From: Microbacterium trichothecenolyticum
GTDB taxonomy: Bacteria > Actinomycetota > Actinomycetes > Actinomycetales > Microbacteriaceae
DNA length: 64,000 bases
Assembly: GCF_000956465.1 (NCBI RefSeq)
Contig: NZ_JYJA01000032.1
Location: 124,001 to 188,000, forward strand
Direction: 5' to 3'
Shown: in pieces, positions 33,676 to 42,471 of the stretch
How positions within the stretch are numbered: the first letter of the stretch is position 1
Layout: each line of letters starts with the position of its first letter
Notes under the pieces: generated by a model
Databases searched by the model: none
Told to the model about the DNA's origin: nothing
What the model saw: only the letters and a program-made list of their open reading frames with translations
Program-made: the position numbers and the translations under genes

Positions 33676-34815
33676 ATGTCCACGACCGCGACTGCCACGG
33701 CGGACCGTCCGTCGATCCCCAACCATCCCGCGCTCCGGATCGGCATGATCGCACCGCCTTGGTTCGCAGTTCCCCCCGAAGGCTACGGCGGAACTGAAGC
33801 TGTCGTTGCAAGCCTCGTAGATCAGCTCGTGGAGCACGGACACGAGGTGAACCTCATCGCCGCGGGTCTGCCCGGAACCCGGGCCACACGGCATATCTCG
33901 ACCTACCTGCAGCCTCCGTCAGAGCAGCTGGGCGCGACGCCGATGCCCGAGGTCATCCACGCGGCCGAAGCCGCCGCGGCGATCGAGGGTCTCGATCTCG
34001 ATCTGGTTCACGACCACTCCCTCGCGGGGCCGCTGCTCGCGCGCGGCCGCCACATCCCGACTCTCGCGACGATCCACGGCCCTGCGACGGGGGACAACGG
34101 CGACTACTTCGCCCGTCTGGGTCGCACGGTCGACCTCGTGTCGATCTCGCGCGCCCAGCGTGCCAAAGGTCCGCGCTTGAACTGGGTCGGCACGGTCTAC
34201 AACGCGATCGACCTGAGCACCTTCCCGTTTCGCAACACGAAAGAGCGCGATGTGCTGTGGGTCGGACGCTTCTGCCCAGAGAAGGGTGCTCATGTCGCGA
34301 TCGATGCCGCACGGCGCGCGGGGCGCCGAATCGTCCTCGCCGGCAAGCTCAATGAGCCAGCCGAGCAGGAGTACTTCGACGATGCGGTCCGTCCGCTGTT
34401 GGGGCCCGACGCGGAATACATCGGAGAGGCGGACGCCGCGCTCAAGCGCGAGCTCTACGCGAAGTCGTCGTGCTTGGTCTTTCCCATCTCGTGGGACGAG
34501 CCGTTCGGCATGGTGATGGTAGAGGCGATGGCCTGCGGCACACCCGTCGTCGCGACTCGACGCGGATCCGTACCAGAGATCATCGACGATGGCCGCACCG
34601 GGATCATCGTCGACGCAGCCGATGGCCTTGCAGCGGCGATCGCCCGCGCCGACGAGCTAGACCCCGGTGCATGCCGCGAGCGCGTAGCGACGCACTTCGA
34701 CCTGCCTGTGATGGCCGCCGCGTACGAACGCGTCTACCGTCAGGTGCTGGAATCCAGCAGCCCGTCGCGCAGGTCCGACACCCTACGGCGTCACCGAGGT
34801 GCCGAATGGGCCTAG
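33676..34815 (+). CDS. GT4-family glycosyltransferase
   Basis: 379 residues. It has RIGMIAPPWFAVPPEGYGGT with the G-G-T-E acceptor loop, VHDHSLAGPLLARG, donor-side WVGRFCPEKGAHVAIDAARR, and catalytic WDEPFGMVMVEAMACGTPV. It is close in architecture to the GT at 28522-29526. GAGGAGG (33663-33669) precedes ATG 33676 by 6 nt. It is divergent from the debranching gene by 176 nt and is the only plus-strand gene of the glycan block. Confidence 0.9.
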   Translation: MSTTATATADRPSIPNHPALRIGMIAPPWFAVPPEGYGGTEAVVASLVDQLVEHGHEVNLIAAGLPGTRATRHISTYLQPPSEQLGATPMPEVIHAAEAAAAIEGLDLDLVHDHSLAGPLLARGRHIPTLATIHGPATGDNGDYFARLGRTVDLVSISRAQRAKGPRLNWVGTVYNAIDLSTFPFRNTKERDVLWVGRFCPEKGAHVAIDAARRAGRRIVLAGKLNEPAEQEYFDDAVRPLLGPDAEYIGEADAALKRELYAKSSCLVFPISWDEPFGMVMVEAMACGTPVVATRRGSVPEIIDDGRTGIIVDAADGLAAAIARADELDPGACRERVATHFDLPVMAAAYERVYRQVLESSSPSRRSDTLRRHRGAEWA

Positions 34816-35209
34816 GCCCTTACTTCACGCATGACGCCACACGGTACGCCGCTTCTTGCCTGATCGCTGCCGATTTACACAATGGTGCCTGCGTGCATTG
34901 CCATCTTCATGGGTGCTTCGTCGCGCTGTTCTTCTCCGAGGGTGTCGGTGCGGCGTCACTCGCGTTGTGGATGACGGGAAGTGGTGGATGGCGATCGAAT
35001 GTCCGTCGGGCCGGCTCGCTCTATGATCTGCCGCTCGTTCTCAGCGAGAAGCGGACCCCGGACTGGCTACCGAAGGTGCGCCCGACGCAACCCGCGCGTT
35101 GGCCGGGGCGTACCCATCCGTTCGGGGTATCAGCTCCGAACAGGAGATGTCAGCGCACGACCTCATACGCGGGTCATCTCCACGCCCCGAACCAAAGGAG
35201 CGCTCCATC

Positions 35210-35422
35210 ATGGTTCCCAACGCAGACGCCCCCATCGAACACGTCCCCTCACGCCTCACGTCGCAGGATCGCTGCGATGCGTGTGGCGCGCAGGCATACA
35301 TTGCCGCGACCGTGAACGGCTCGGAGCTTCTGTACTGCGCGCATCACGGACGACGGTTCGCCCCACGGCTTCGGCCCCTCGCGAGCAGGTGGACTGACGA
35401 GACGCAACGCCTCGGCACGTGA
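35210..35422 (+). CDS. DUF7455-like small zinc-finger protein
   Basis: 70 residues. RCDACGAQAYIAATVNGSEL followed by LYCAHHGRRF forms a C-x2-C...C-x2-H zinc-ribbon, the hallmark of this actinobacterial family (often near sigma-factor or DNA-gyrase genes). AAAGGAG (35194-35200) precedes ATG 35210. The 394-nt gap before it (34816-35209) has no gene I can recognise; a GGGTAT hexamer at 35125-35130 may be a sigma-B/F-type -10. Confidence 0.78.
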   Translation: MVPNADAPIEHVPSRLTSQDRCDACGAQAYIAATVNGSELLYCAHHGRRFAPRLRPLASRWTDETQRLGT

Positions 35423-35447
35423 GCGTCGGTCTCGGGCGAACCGACGC
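35423..35447 (+). terminator. hairpin after the zinc-ribbon gene
   Basis: GCGTCGGT (35423-35430) and ACCGACGC (35440-35447) form a perfect 8-bp stem with a 9-nt loop directly after the stop codon. No T tract follows. Confidence 0.6.
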
Positions 35448-35603
35448 CTGGCAGATCCGATTCCCCAACTCAACCCGCTCCGACGCCGGGGCTTCGTACT
35501 CGACTTCAGCGCCCTGTCGACCTGCCCGAGCGCGCAACGCAGCGGGCGGGGTATACAGGCGATGCGATCGCATGAAGCTCGAGCCCGCCCAATGTCAAAC
35601 TCG

Positions 35604-36272
35604 TCAGCACGCAAATCCACCGGCTTGAGCGCCGGTTGTGCGGAACTCCGATCGATTGAATGATGAATCGATGGGGCATCGAGGCCGTACTTCGCCGAGC
35701 AGTCGCCGCGGTGAGCTCCTCGCGGCGGCTCGTGCCGAGGCTGACAAGCGCCGGCCATCGGACCTGCTCGAGCAGTGGGCGGCGGATTCGACAGTGCGTC
35801 CGAGTCCCGTCGACCTTCGCACGAGCGTGGCGTACGACGTGCTGGCGCTCGAGGCTGCGACCGGATACGAGGCATTGCGGCGGCGGCGCCACCACGGAGG
35901 CGAGTGGGTTCGGTCGATCGGTTCGGGATCGACGACCGGGACTCCAGCGGGGACGTTCTCAGCGACCGACCCTGCGTCTGCCTCATGCTCGGCGGCTGCC
36001 GCGCTGACGAGCTCCGGGAAAGATGTCGACGCCCCGCGCGAACCCTCGAGGGGCTCAGGGACCGGGACGCGTTCCGAGACAGGGGCTTGGCGCGCTGCGC
36101 TGGTATCGAGGACGGGGGCTCGCTCTCGACGGTGGGCGGCCTCCAGTTCAAGAAGTCGAGCCTGAGCCGCAGGATCGCCCACGATGTCCGCATTCGGTCC
36201 GTAAGCGCGTCCTCGCAGGCGCTGCAACTCCTCCCATTGCTCGGAGTCGGCCGACCCTCGCGGCGCGTCCAT
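35604..36272 (-). CDS. hypothetical protein, C-terminus possibly frameshifted
   Basis: 222 residues as an open frame. Residues 1-130 (EQWEELQRLRGRAYGPNADI; DPAAQARLLELEAAHRRERA; then PWWRRRR) resemble the N-terminal half of a Microbacteriaceae protein that normally continues into a transmembrane helix after the WWRRRR. Here it continues into Ser/Arg-rich low-quality sequence with no helix in any of the three frames. It may be a broken gene. The low confidence refers to the C-terminal half. Confidence 0.4.
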   Translation of the reverse strand: MDAPRGSADSEQWEELQRLRGRAYGPNADIVGDPAAQARLLELEAAHRRERAPVLDTSAARQAPVSERVPVPEPLEGSRGASTSFPELVSAAAAEHEADAGSVAENVPAGVPVVDPEPIDRTHSPPWWRRRRNASYPVAASSASTSYATLVRRSTGLGRTVESAAHCSSRSDGRRLSASARAAARSSPRRLLGEVRPRCPIDSSFNRSEFRTTGAQAGGFAC

Positions 36273-36356
36273 GCCCTGACTATCCGCCCGGGCACGACAA
36301 CCGGAAAGGGAGTACCCGGGCGGAGGATGAGGAGTCGCCTTCGTGCTTCGTCGGTT

Positions 36357-37079
36357 TCACAGCGGGTCCGTCGCCCCGGCGGCAAGGTCGGAGACTTGGC
36401 GACGCAAGAACCCCGCGTAGCCACCGGCGGTGCGTCCGATGAGGCGGCCCGAGGTGATGACCTCGGCGTCGTCGCTGGCCGCGACGACAGCGCCGTTGCT
36501 CCGGCATCGGGCGATCAGGTCGACGTCCTCGTGTTCGCCGATCGGCGCGAATCCGCCTGCGGCAAGGTAAGTGGTCGCTCTGATGCCCAGGTTGGCGCCG
36601 TGGATGTTGCCGTTGGGTCGGCCTCGGACATGCGTGCGCAGCCAGAGCGCCTGCTGAGCGGCTGACAAGTCATCGAAGTCCGGCCGCACCGTGCCCGCGC
36701 ACACGTCTGCGACGCGGGAGATCGCGCGGAAGTTGGTGAGCCATCCCGCCGGGACCCGGGAGTCCGCGTCCGTGTTCGCAACCCAGATGCGACCGACGGG
36801 CACATCGGCAAGCGCATCGATGGCGTGGGAGATACCCAGCGTGCGCGCCGCTCCGACACGCTCCGCGGTCGAGGTGAGCGTCGGGAAGCCGAACCGGGAT
36901 GCGACCTCAGCGGACGCATCCGTGCACGCGTCGAGCACGACGCGCACCTCCGAGCGGATGCCCGCACGCGACGCCGTCTCGACGGCCACCGTCAGGGCCG
37001 ACAGCGCCGCGCCGAGCAGCAGTTCCTCGTCCCGGACGGGCATGACGACGACCATGACGTCGGTCTGCTCGCGCCTCAT
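36357..37079 (-). CDS. GT2-family glycosyltransferase
   Basis: 240 residues. GT-A fold: VVMPVRDEELLLGAALSALT, RVVLDACTDAS, then the D-x-D region ANTDADSRVP, and GGFAPIGEHEDVDLIARC as the acceptor motif. The start ATG overlaps the stop of the deacetylase-methyltransferase gene (ATGA). It is the last of three coupled genes, presumably adding a sugar to the same product (inference). Confidence 0.86.
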   Translation of the reverse strand: MRREQTDVMVVVMPVRDEELLLGAALSALTVAVETASRAGIRSEVRVVLDACTDASAEVASRFGFPTLTSTAERVGAARTLGISHAIDALADVPVGRIWVANTDADSRVPAGWLTNFRAISRVADVCAGTVRPDFDDLSAAQQALWLRTHVRGRPNGNIHGANLGIRATTYLAAGGFAPIGEHEDVDLIARCRSNGAVVAASDDAEVITSGRLIGRTAGGYAGFLRRQVSDLAAGATDPL

Positions 37080-38458
37080 ACGAGCCCGTCCATTTCTGCG
37101 ACGGATCGCGCAGGGCGACGCGCAAACACTTCGAGCACGAAGTCCCTCTCGACGTGCAGGCTGGCGGTCTCCCACCCTGGAACGGATCGGAGAGCCTCGT
37201 GCACCTCGTCGCCGGTCTGCGGATACTCCGCGACCGTGTGACGCCAATGGCAGGCGACGACGTGGCCGTGGTCGGCGAGCGAGGCCTCGATCAGGAGAAG
37301 CGTGTGCTGCAGGTCGGCCGGAGACAGGTAGTACCCGACTTCAGAGAAGATGATGGTGTCGAATCGGCCGGATGGCCAGTCCTCGGGGATGCGACCCTGC
37401 CGGACCGATACCCGCGTCTCGGCGGCGAGGCGGTCGCGGGCTGCTTCCACAGCGGCGGTCGCAGCATCCATCGCGATCACTTCGCGCGCGCGTGCGGCCA
37501 GCTGGGCGGTGAGCAGCCCCGTCGCGCAGCCGATCTCGAACACGTCGCCCAGCTCGGGCGCGGGCAACGCCGCAAGCAGGAGTGCGCGCTTGCGCTGCTC
37601 GTACCACCGCGACTCGAATCCCCACGGGTCGTCGCCGTTGCGACGGTAGAACTCTTCGAACCAGTCGGCATCCAGGCTGTCCGCCTGCGCGTCTTCCGGT
37701 TCTGCAGCGAGAAAGACCTCGATGTCGCGGTGGAAGTGGTCTTGCATGCCCAGGTGCAGCAGCACCTCGTCCCCCGGCTGTTCCGAGAGCGGCGAGATCT
37801 GGCTGACATGGCAGGCGAGGGCGTCCCGCTTGGCGTGCAGTTCGTCGTCTGCGAGCGGGAGGACGACGACGCGGTCCCACGGCAGGTCATCGACCGTCCC
37901 CCAGTGCCACGCCCACACCGGGTACTCGAGGGAGGTGAATCGTCGGTGGAGGGCGATGGTGCTCGTGACTTCCGCGATGATGCGGTGGTCGCGGTGCCGG
38001 TCCTGGGACCAGGGCGCGACGACGAGCACACGTCTCGGGTTGGCCGTGCGGTGGATGTCGAAGATCGCGCCGAGTCGCTCCCGCAGGTGCCCCTTGCGTT
38101 CGTTGAGGAGTCCGTCGGGAAGGCCGAGGAAGTGCACCTCGGCGTCCGGTGCGAGGATCGCGATGGCCTGGGTGACTTCGTTGCGGCGCAGCCGGGCGAG
38201 CGTGTCGCGGTCGTGCGTCGGAGAGTCAGGGTGGGAGGCTTCGCCATCGGTGGCGATCACGACCACCACACGGGCCCCGATACGAGCAGCCCGGTGAAGC
38301 AGCCCACCGGCGCCGAGGGTCTCATCGTCGGGGTGCGCCGCGACGACGACGAGCACCTCGAATTGGACGTCCAGCGGCCGGAGCGAGCGCCGGGCGAACT
38401 CGTCGTGCCACACCGACTCCGGCGTACCGGCATCGAGGTGACTGAATGCGGCACTCAT
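37076..38458 (-). CDS. PIG-L deacetylase fused to a class I SAM methyltransferase
   Basis: 460 residues. The N-terminal PIG-L/LmbE domain (about 35-235) has the zinc motif AHPDDETLGAGG (H42, D45) and HRDHR near 155. The C-terminal part (about 262-455) is a NodS-like methyltransferase with VFEIGCATGLLTAQLA and the acidic end of strand 2 (AMDAATAAVE). PIG-L enzymes remove N-acetyl groups from amino sugars; a fused methyltransferase suggests deacetylation followed by methylation of one saccharide. It overlaps its neighbours by 4 nt on both sides. Confidence 0.9.
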   Translation of the reverse strand: MSAAFSHLDAGTPESVWHDEFARRSLRPLDVQFEVLVVVAAHPDDETLGAGGLLHRAARIGARVVVVIATDGEASHPDSPTHDRDTLARLRRNEVTQAIAILAPDAEVHFLGLPDGLLNERKGHLRERLGAIFDIHRTANPRRVLVVAPWSQDRHRDHRIIAEVTSTIALHRRFTSLEYPVWAWHWGTVDDLPWDRVVVLPLADDELHAKRDALACHVSQISPLSEQPGDEVLLHLGMQDHFHRDIEVFLAAEPEDAQADSLDADWFEEFYRRNGDDPWGFESRWYEQRKRALLLAALPAPELGDVFEIGCATGLLTAQLAARAREVIAMDAATAAVEAARDRLAAETRVSVRQGRIPEDWPSGRFDTIIFSEVGYYLSPADLQHTLLLIEASLADHGHVVACHWRHTVAEYPQTGDEVHEALRSVPGWETASLHVERDFVLEVFARRPARSVAEMDGLV

Positions 38459-39546
38459 CCGGACGTCTCGCTTTCGACCGCAAGCCGGCCGAGCCGGGCA
38501 GCGTCGCGGAGACCGTGGTGCTGTCGCAGATAGAGGTGAAGATCGGCGACTCGGCGTGCGTACGACAAGTCCGTGACGAGCGGGCCAGGACCGAGGGCCG
38601 CGTCCGCTTCGGCCAGTGTCGTGGTCGCGGCATCGGCCGTCACGGCACGCACACGCTCGGCGAGCAGCCTCGAGTCGAGGTTCGCCTGCTTGTCCACAAG
38701 ATGGGCGGCCTCGCGCAACGCTGCGCGCGCCGCCCAGAGCGCAGCATCCGCTCGACCGAAGTGCACGAACGCGAGCTGATCGGCGCGCTCCGAAGCCGCC
38801 GACGCGAGGAGCGCGTCTCGAACCCCGAGCGCGCCACCCCACCAGCAGGCAGCGACCGACATGGCGCCCCAGGCGAACCCCGGACGTGAGAGATACCACC
38901 CGACCTCACCGACCGGGACAGCCGGCGCGCTGTCGAAATCGACAGGGGCACTGACGATATCGGCGAGGCCCCGTGCGACCCACGGTCCGTCATGCGGGCG
39001 CACCCCTGGTTCATCCAAAGCGACCGCGAAGAGCCGGCGCTGGTCGCCGACGAAGGCCGTCACCAGGGCGTGGGAAAGATGGGCAGCGAGAGAGCACCAC
39101 GGTTTCCTGCCGGAGAGGGTCCAGCCTGAAGCGCTCTGGTGCGCGTCCACCCGCAGACCCGGCCCTTCCGCCGCGAAGACGCCCCACGACGAGTCCTCGT
39201 CGACCCCGATCGCTGACAGATTCCACGGATCGGCGCCGGATGCGAGGTTCGTGCCCGCCTGCTCGAGGATGCCGAGTGCATCCAGATGCGGCTCGAGCAC
39301 ACGCGCAGCGGCGACATCGCGGTACGCGGTCGCGGCGAGACTATCCCACAGCTCCACCGTGTCGCCGGTGCCGACGGTGGGGAGCGAGTTCCCAATGGCG
39401 ACGGACCATCCGATGGTGGCGGGAATGTCGTGGCCGAGCGACACCCCCGACTCGGCATCGGCCATAGCGCCAGTGGAGGCAGGCTCGCCCGGGATTCCAG
39501 GAGAAAGCAGTGAAGGCTGCTGCGTCCGTCGGGCACTCGTGATCAT
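38455..39546 (-). CDS. acyl-CoA dehydrogenase-like flavoprotein
   Basis: 363 residues. It has the alpha-beta-alpha order of the family but is diverged (AAARVLEPHLDALGIL; ASGWTLSGRKPWCSLAAHLS; AWGAMSVAACWWGGALGV; DLHLYLRQHHGLRDAARLG). It is short for an ACAD and I cannot confirm the catalytic Glu. GGAGGT lies 7 nt before ATG 39546. First gene of the ACAD / PIG-L-MT / GT2 operon. In such company it may oxidise a carrier-bound intermediate rather than serve beta-oxidation (inference). Confidence 0.83.
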   Translation of the reverse strand: MITSARRTQQPSLLSPGIPGEPASTGAMADAESGVSLGHDIPATIGWSVAIGNSLPTVGTGDTVELWDSLAATAYRDVAAARVLEPHLDALGILEQAGTNLASGADPWNLSAIGVDEDSSWGVFAAEGPGLRVDAHQSASGWTLSGRKPWCSLAAHLSHALVTAFVGDQRRLFAVALDEPGVRPHDGPWVARGLADIVSAPVDFDSAPAVPVGEVGWYLSRPGFAWGAMSVAACWWGGALGVRDALLASAASERADQLAFVHFGRADAALWAARAALREAAHLVDKQANLDSRLLAERVRAVTADAATTTLAEADAALGPGPLVTDLSYARRVADLHLYLRQHHGLRDAARLGRLAVESETSG

Positions 39547-39759
39547 GATCCGACCTCCAGCGGGCGAGGGGCTGAGGCCCGTCTTGTCACTCGTGCCACG
39601 CGGGTTCCTCCCGATCATCGATGACGCTCTGCTCTCGGGCGAGCGTAGGTGGCCATCACGGCGGCGTCGCCGGCCTTGACACCGAGGGGCGCTGCATGCC
39701 AGGTTTATCGACCGCGGGGGACCGGGGAACCGCCCTGCGGATCGGCCGGGAAAGGGGGC

Positions 39760-40320
39760 CTAAGCCCCCGACGAGCCGGGGGAGGGGTCGTTGCGCAGCT
39801 GCTTGCGGAGGAAGATCTGAGCCGTACCGTCGCCCTGGTCGACCCGCTCCGTTTCGCGATACCCCCGCCGGGTGTAGAGCCGCACGTTGGCGTCGCTGTG
39901 CGAACCGGTGAAGAGCTCTGCCTCGCGGCATCCGACCGACCAGCCGCGCTCTTCGACCGCGTCGAGCAGCATCCCGCCGATTCCTTCGCCCTGCTGGTCG
40001 GGAGCGATCGCAATCCGCCCGATCAGCAGGAGGTCGCCGTCCGCGACAGCCCGAATGGCGCCGACGATCCGCTGTCGCCTTCCCGCCACGAATCCGAGGT
40101 TGTCAGCGAGCTCCGCTTCGAGTTCCTCGAGTGTCTGGGTGAGTGCGGGCATGTCAGGGTCGCGGTAGATCAGCGCCTCCTGGACGAACGCTGCTCGCTG
40201 CACGGTGAGCACTTCGCCCGCGTCGTCGGGGTGAATGGGACGGACCATCACCTCGTCCACGTCTCGGACCGGTTTCCCGGATCCCGCATTGCTCCGCAAC
40301 GCGTCAGGAGCGTCAGTCAT
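39760..40320 (-). CDS. GNAT-family N-acetyltransferase
   Basis: 186 residues. The acetyl-CoA binding motif is IAIAPDQQGEGIGGMLLDAV (R/Q-x-x-G-x-G/A); also VRPIHPDDAGEVLTVQRAAF at the start and NVRLYTRRGYRETERV. GGAAGGCGG gives the ribosome site for ATG 40320. It is monocistronic; the substrate amine is unknown. Confidence 0.88.
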   Translation of the reverse strand: MTDAPDALRSNAGSGKPVRDVDEVMVRPIHPDDAGEVLTVQRAAFVQEALIYRDPDMPALTQTLEELEAELADNLGFVAGRRQRIVGAIRAVADGDLLLIGRIAIAPDQQGEGIGGMLLDAVEERGWSVGCREAELFTGSHSDANVRLYTRRGYRETERVDQGDGTAQIFLRKQLRNDPSPGSSGA

Positions 40321-40467
40321 GATGACCGCCTTCCATACTCCGGCCACGGGCTGCACGGCATCTCCGACGGCCCGACGCGGAAGCACCATCGAAGCACGCT
40401 GGGGAAGGTTGTGGGCGGTGCTTGACAAACGGCGAGGCGGGCGACGCCGGCGGCATGACGTTCCAGG

Positions 40468-41826
40468 CTAGTGAAAGGGACACCGCGACGCTGACGGCGC
40501 TGCACGGACGAGCCCTCCGGACCGCGGCTTGGTGGGCAGGCGTCGACGGTTCACACCCAGTCCGACTCCCGAGATCGAGATACGAGGGTCGCTGAGCGTT
40601 GCGATGGCGGTGGAGAGTCCGACGATCGCGAGCTTCTCGCCTGGGCACCGATGGCCGGTGCGGACCTCGGCTCCGCCGTGCGGAATGAACGCGGGGAGCG
40701 CTTCGTAATCGTCGACGCCATCGAATCGCTCCGGATCGAATCGCTCCGCGCTCTCCCAAGACCGGTCATCCAGGTTCGTGCCGAGGATGTCCAGGACCAC
40801 TCGGTCGCCCTTGGATAGCGTGACACCGTCCAGCTCGACGGGCTGCAGAGTCGAGCCGGGCAGCATCGGCACGAACGGTGCGGTGCGGCGCACCTCTTGC
40901 GCGAACATCGTGGCGGTCGGTCCCCCTTGCAATCGAGCTCGCTCGGACACCTCGGCCGCGATGCGCTCGCTCCACGCAGGGCGATCGTGCAGCTCCTTCG
41001 CCGCGAACGCCACGAACCTCGCAACGGCGATCATCGGTCGCATGGTGTTCTGCAGTTCCACCCCCGCGACGCGCGGCGGCAAGAGGTCGCCGTTCTCGTC
41101 GCGATGCCACGCCCACAGGAACAGAGCCGTCTCTGCCCCAGGCGTAAGATCCCCCGCTCGCGTGGCCTCGACCAACTGCTGAGCGTGTCGATCCGACCAC
41201 CAGCGGTTCACCATCGCCCTCGGAAACGCCGGCGAGTACGGCGCTCCGAATCCGTCGACGATCTGGGCGAGCCGTCGCGCCCACCGGGTCTGCGCATCCC
41301 GCGTTCCCGGCAGTGCCGCCCACCGCATGATGGCTCGTCCGAAGGCGCCCACCGCAGCGTCGTATGCGCTGCGTCGTCCCCCTTCGAGCCAGTCGCCGAG
41401 CTCGCCCTCCCACTCGTGCTCGAGCAACGGCGCGAGGCGTTCCACCTGCTCGTCCTCGTATGCGGCCTCGACGAACGTGCTCTTGCGGTGGAAGTGCGCC
41501 TCGCCATCGAGACTGTGCACGGAACCGTTGCCGAACAGCGTCTCCTGCACGATGGCCGGCATGGCGCCGTGGCGTGCGATCCGGTTCTGGTCGTAGAAGA
41601 GGTTCACCCCCTCCACCCCACGGACGAGCATCGCGTCCCCACCCAGCAGTCGCATGGGTGCGGCGCGCGCTCCACGCGCGACGCGACGCCAGACGTGAGC
41701 GCCGAAGCCGTAGCCGCGAAGAAGGACACCGGCCGCGTCATCCACCAGCCTCCCTTGCGTTTCGGCACGTGGCCGGCCTTCGGTGCGCGGGCTGTCGGAC
41801 TGCGGTTCGGGCTCGGAGATTGCCAT
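40468..41826 (-). CDS. CYP152-family P450 peroxygenase, OleT-like
   Basis: 452 residues. The heme-binding cysteine is C394 in GGAEVRTGHRCPGEKLA, the CYP152 pattern. R263-P264 in NTMRPMIAVARF matches the Arg-Pro pair that binds fatty-acid carboxylate in P450-BSbeta, SPalpha and OleT. The I-helix acid-alcohol pair of ordinary P450s is absent, as expected for H2O2-driven enzymes. H104 (GNGSVHSLDGEAH) aligns with OleT His85, where BSbeta and SPalpha have Gln. It could hydroxylate or decarboxylate fatty acids using H2O2. It lies close to the desaturase-bearing lipid region. Confidence 0.9.
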   Translation of the reverse strand: MAISEPEPQSDSPRTEGRPRAETQGRLVDDAAGVLLRGYGFGAHVWRRVARGARAAPMRLLGGDAMLVRGVEGVNLFYDQNRIARHGAMPAIVQETLFGNGSVHSLDGEAHFHRKSTFVEAAYEDEQVERLAPLLEHEWEGELGDWLEGGRRSAYDAAVGAFGRAIMRWAALPGTRDAQTRWARRLAQIVDGFGAPYSPAFPRAMVNRWWSDRHAQQLVEATRAGDLTPGAETALFLWAWHRDENGDLLPPRVAGVELQNTMRPMIAVARFVAFAAKELHDRPAWSERIAAEVSERARLQGGPTATMFAQEVRRTAPFVPMLPGSTLQPVELDGVTLSKGDRVVLDILGTNLDDRSWESAERFDPERFDGVDDYEALPAFIPHGGAEVRTGHRCPGEKLAIVGLSTAIATLSDPRISISGVGLGVNRRRLPTKPRSGGLVRAAPSASRCPFH

Positions 41827-41988
41827 GCTTCACCCTCGCAACCGCCACCCAAAATGTGCAGGGGGAAGCGGTAGAGACGCGAGTGTGATAGCTGTCGCTC
41901 CACGACGTCCTTGTCAACCCCTGAGCACGGCCGAGCACGGTCCTGCCTAATAGGAGAACAGGATCCGACATCCAGCGAGGAGTACCCC

Positions 41989-42444
41989 ATGGTGCAGATC
42001 ATCGAGACGATCGACGTGGACGTTCCCGTCCGCACCGCCTATGACCAGTGGACCCAGTTCGAGACCTTCCCGAAGTTCCTCGACGAGGTCGAATCGATCA
42101 CACAGACCAATGACACTCTGACCCACTGGACAGTGAAGGTGGGCGGCTTCACGCGCGAGTTCGATGCAGAGATCACGGAGCAGCACCCGGATGAGCGGGT
42201 CGCATGGACCAGCAAGGGCGGAGACACCGAACACGCCGGAGTGGTCACATTCCACAAGCTCACGGACACCACCAGTCGTGTCACCGTGCAGCTGGACTGG
42301 GCGCCCGAGGGCCTGGTCGAGAAACTGGGCGCCCTGGTGGGCGCGGGGGGCCATGCGGTGAAGAAGGATCTGAAGAACTTCAAGGAATTCATCGAGGCGC
42401 AGGGCAGCGCGAGCGGTGCGTGGCGCGGCGACGTCGACGCTTAG
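41989..42444 (+). CDS. SRPBCC/polyketide-cyclase-like protein
   Basis: 151 residues with the helix-grip pattern: IIETIDVDVPVRTAYDQWTQ, FPKFLDEVESI, HWTVKVGGFTREFDAEIT, RVTVQLDWAPEG, and a long C-terminal helix (KKDLKNFKEFIEAQ). This subgroup is the abundant stress-associated SRPBCC of actinobacteria; ligand unknown. GCGAGGAG precedes ATG 41989. Likely co-transcribed with the DUF72 gene 27 nt downstream. Confidence 0.88.
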   Translation: MVQIIETIDVDVPVRTAYDQWTQFETFPKFLDEVESITQTNDTLTHWTVKVGGFTREFDAEITEQHPDERVAWTSKGGDTEHAGVVTFHKLTDTTSRVTVQLDWAPEGLVEKLGALVGAGGHAVKKDLKNFKEFIEAQGSASGAWRGDVDA

Positions 42445-42471
42445 GCGACGACGCCCTTCAGCGGGCGTGCG

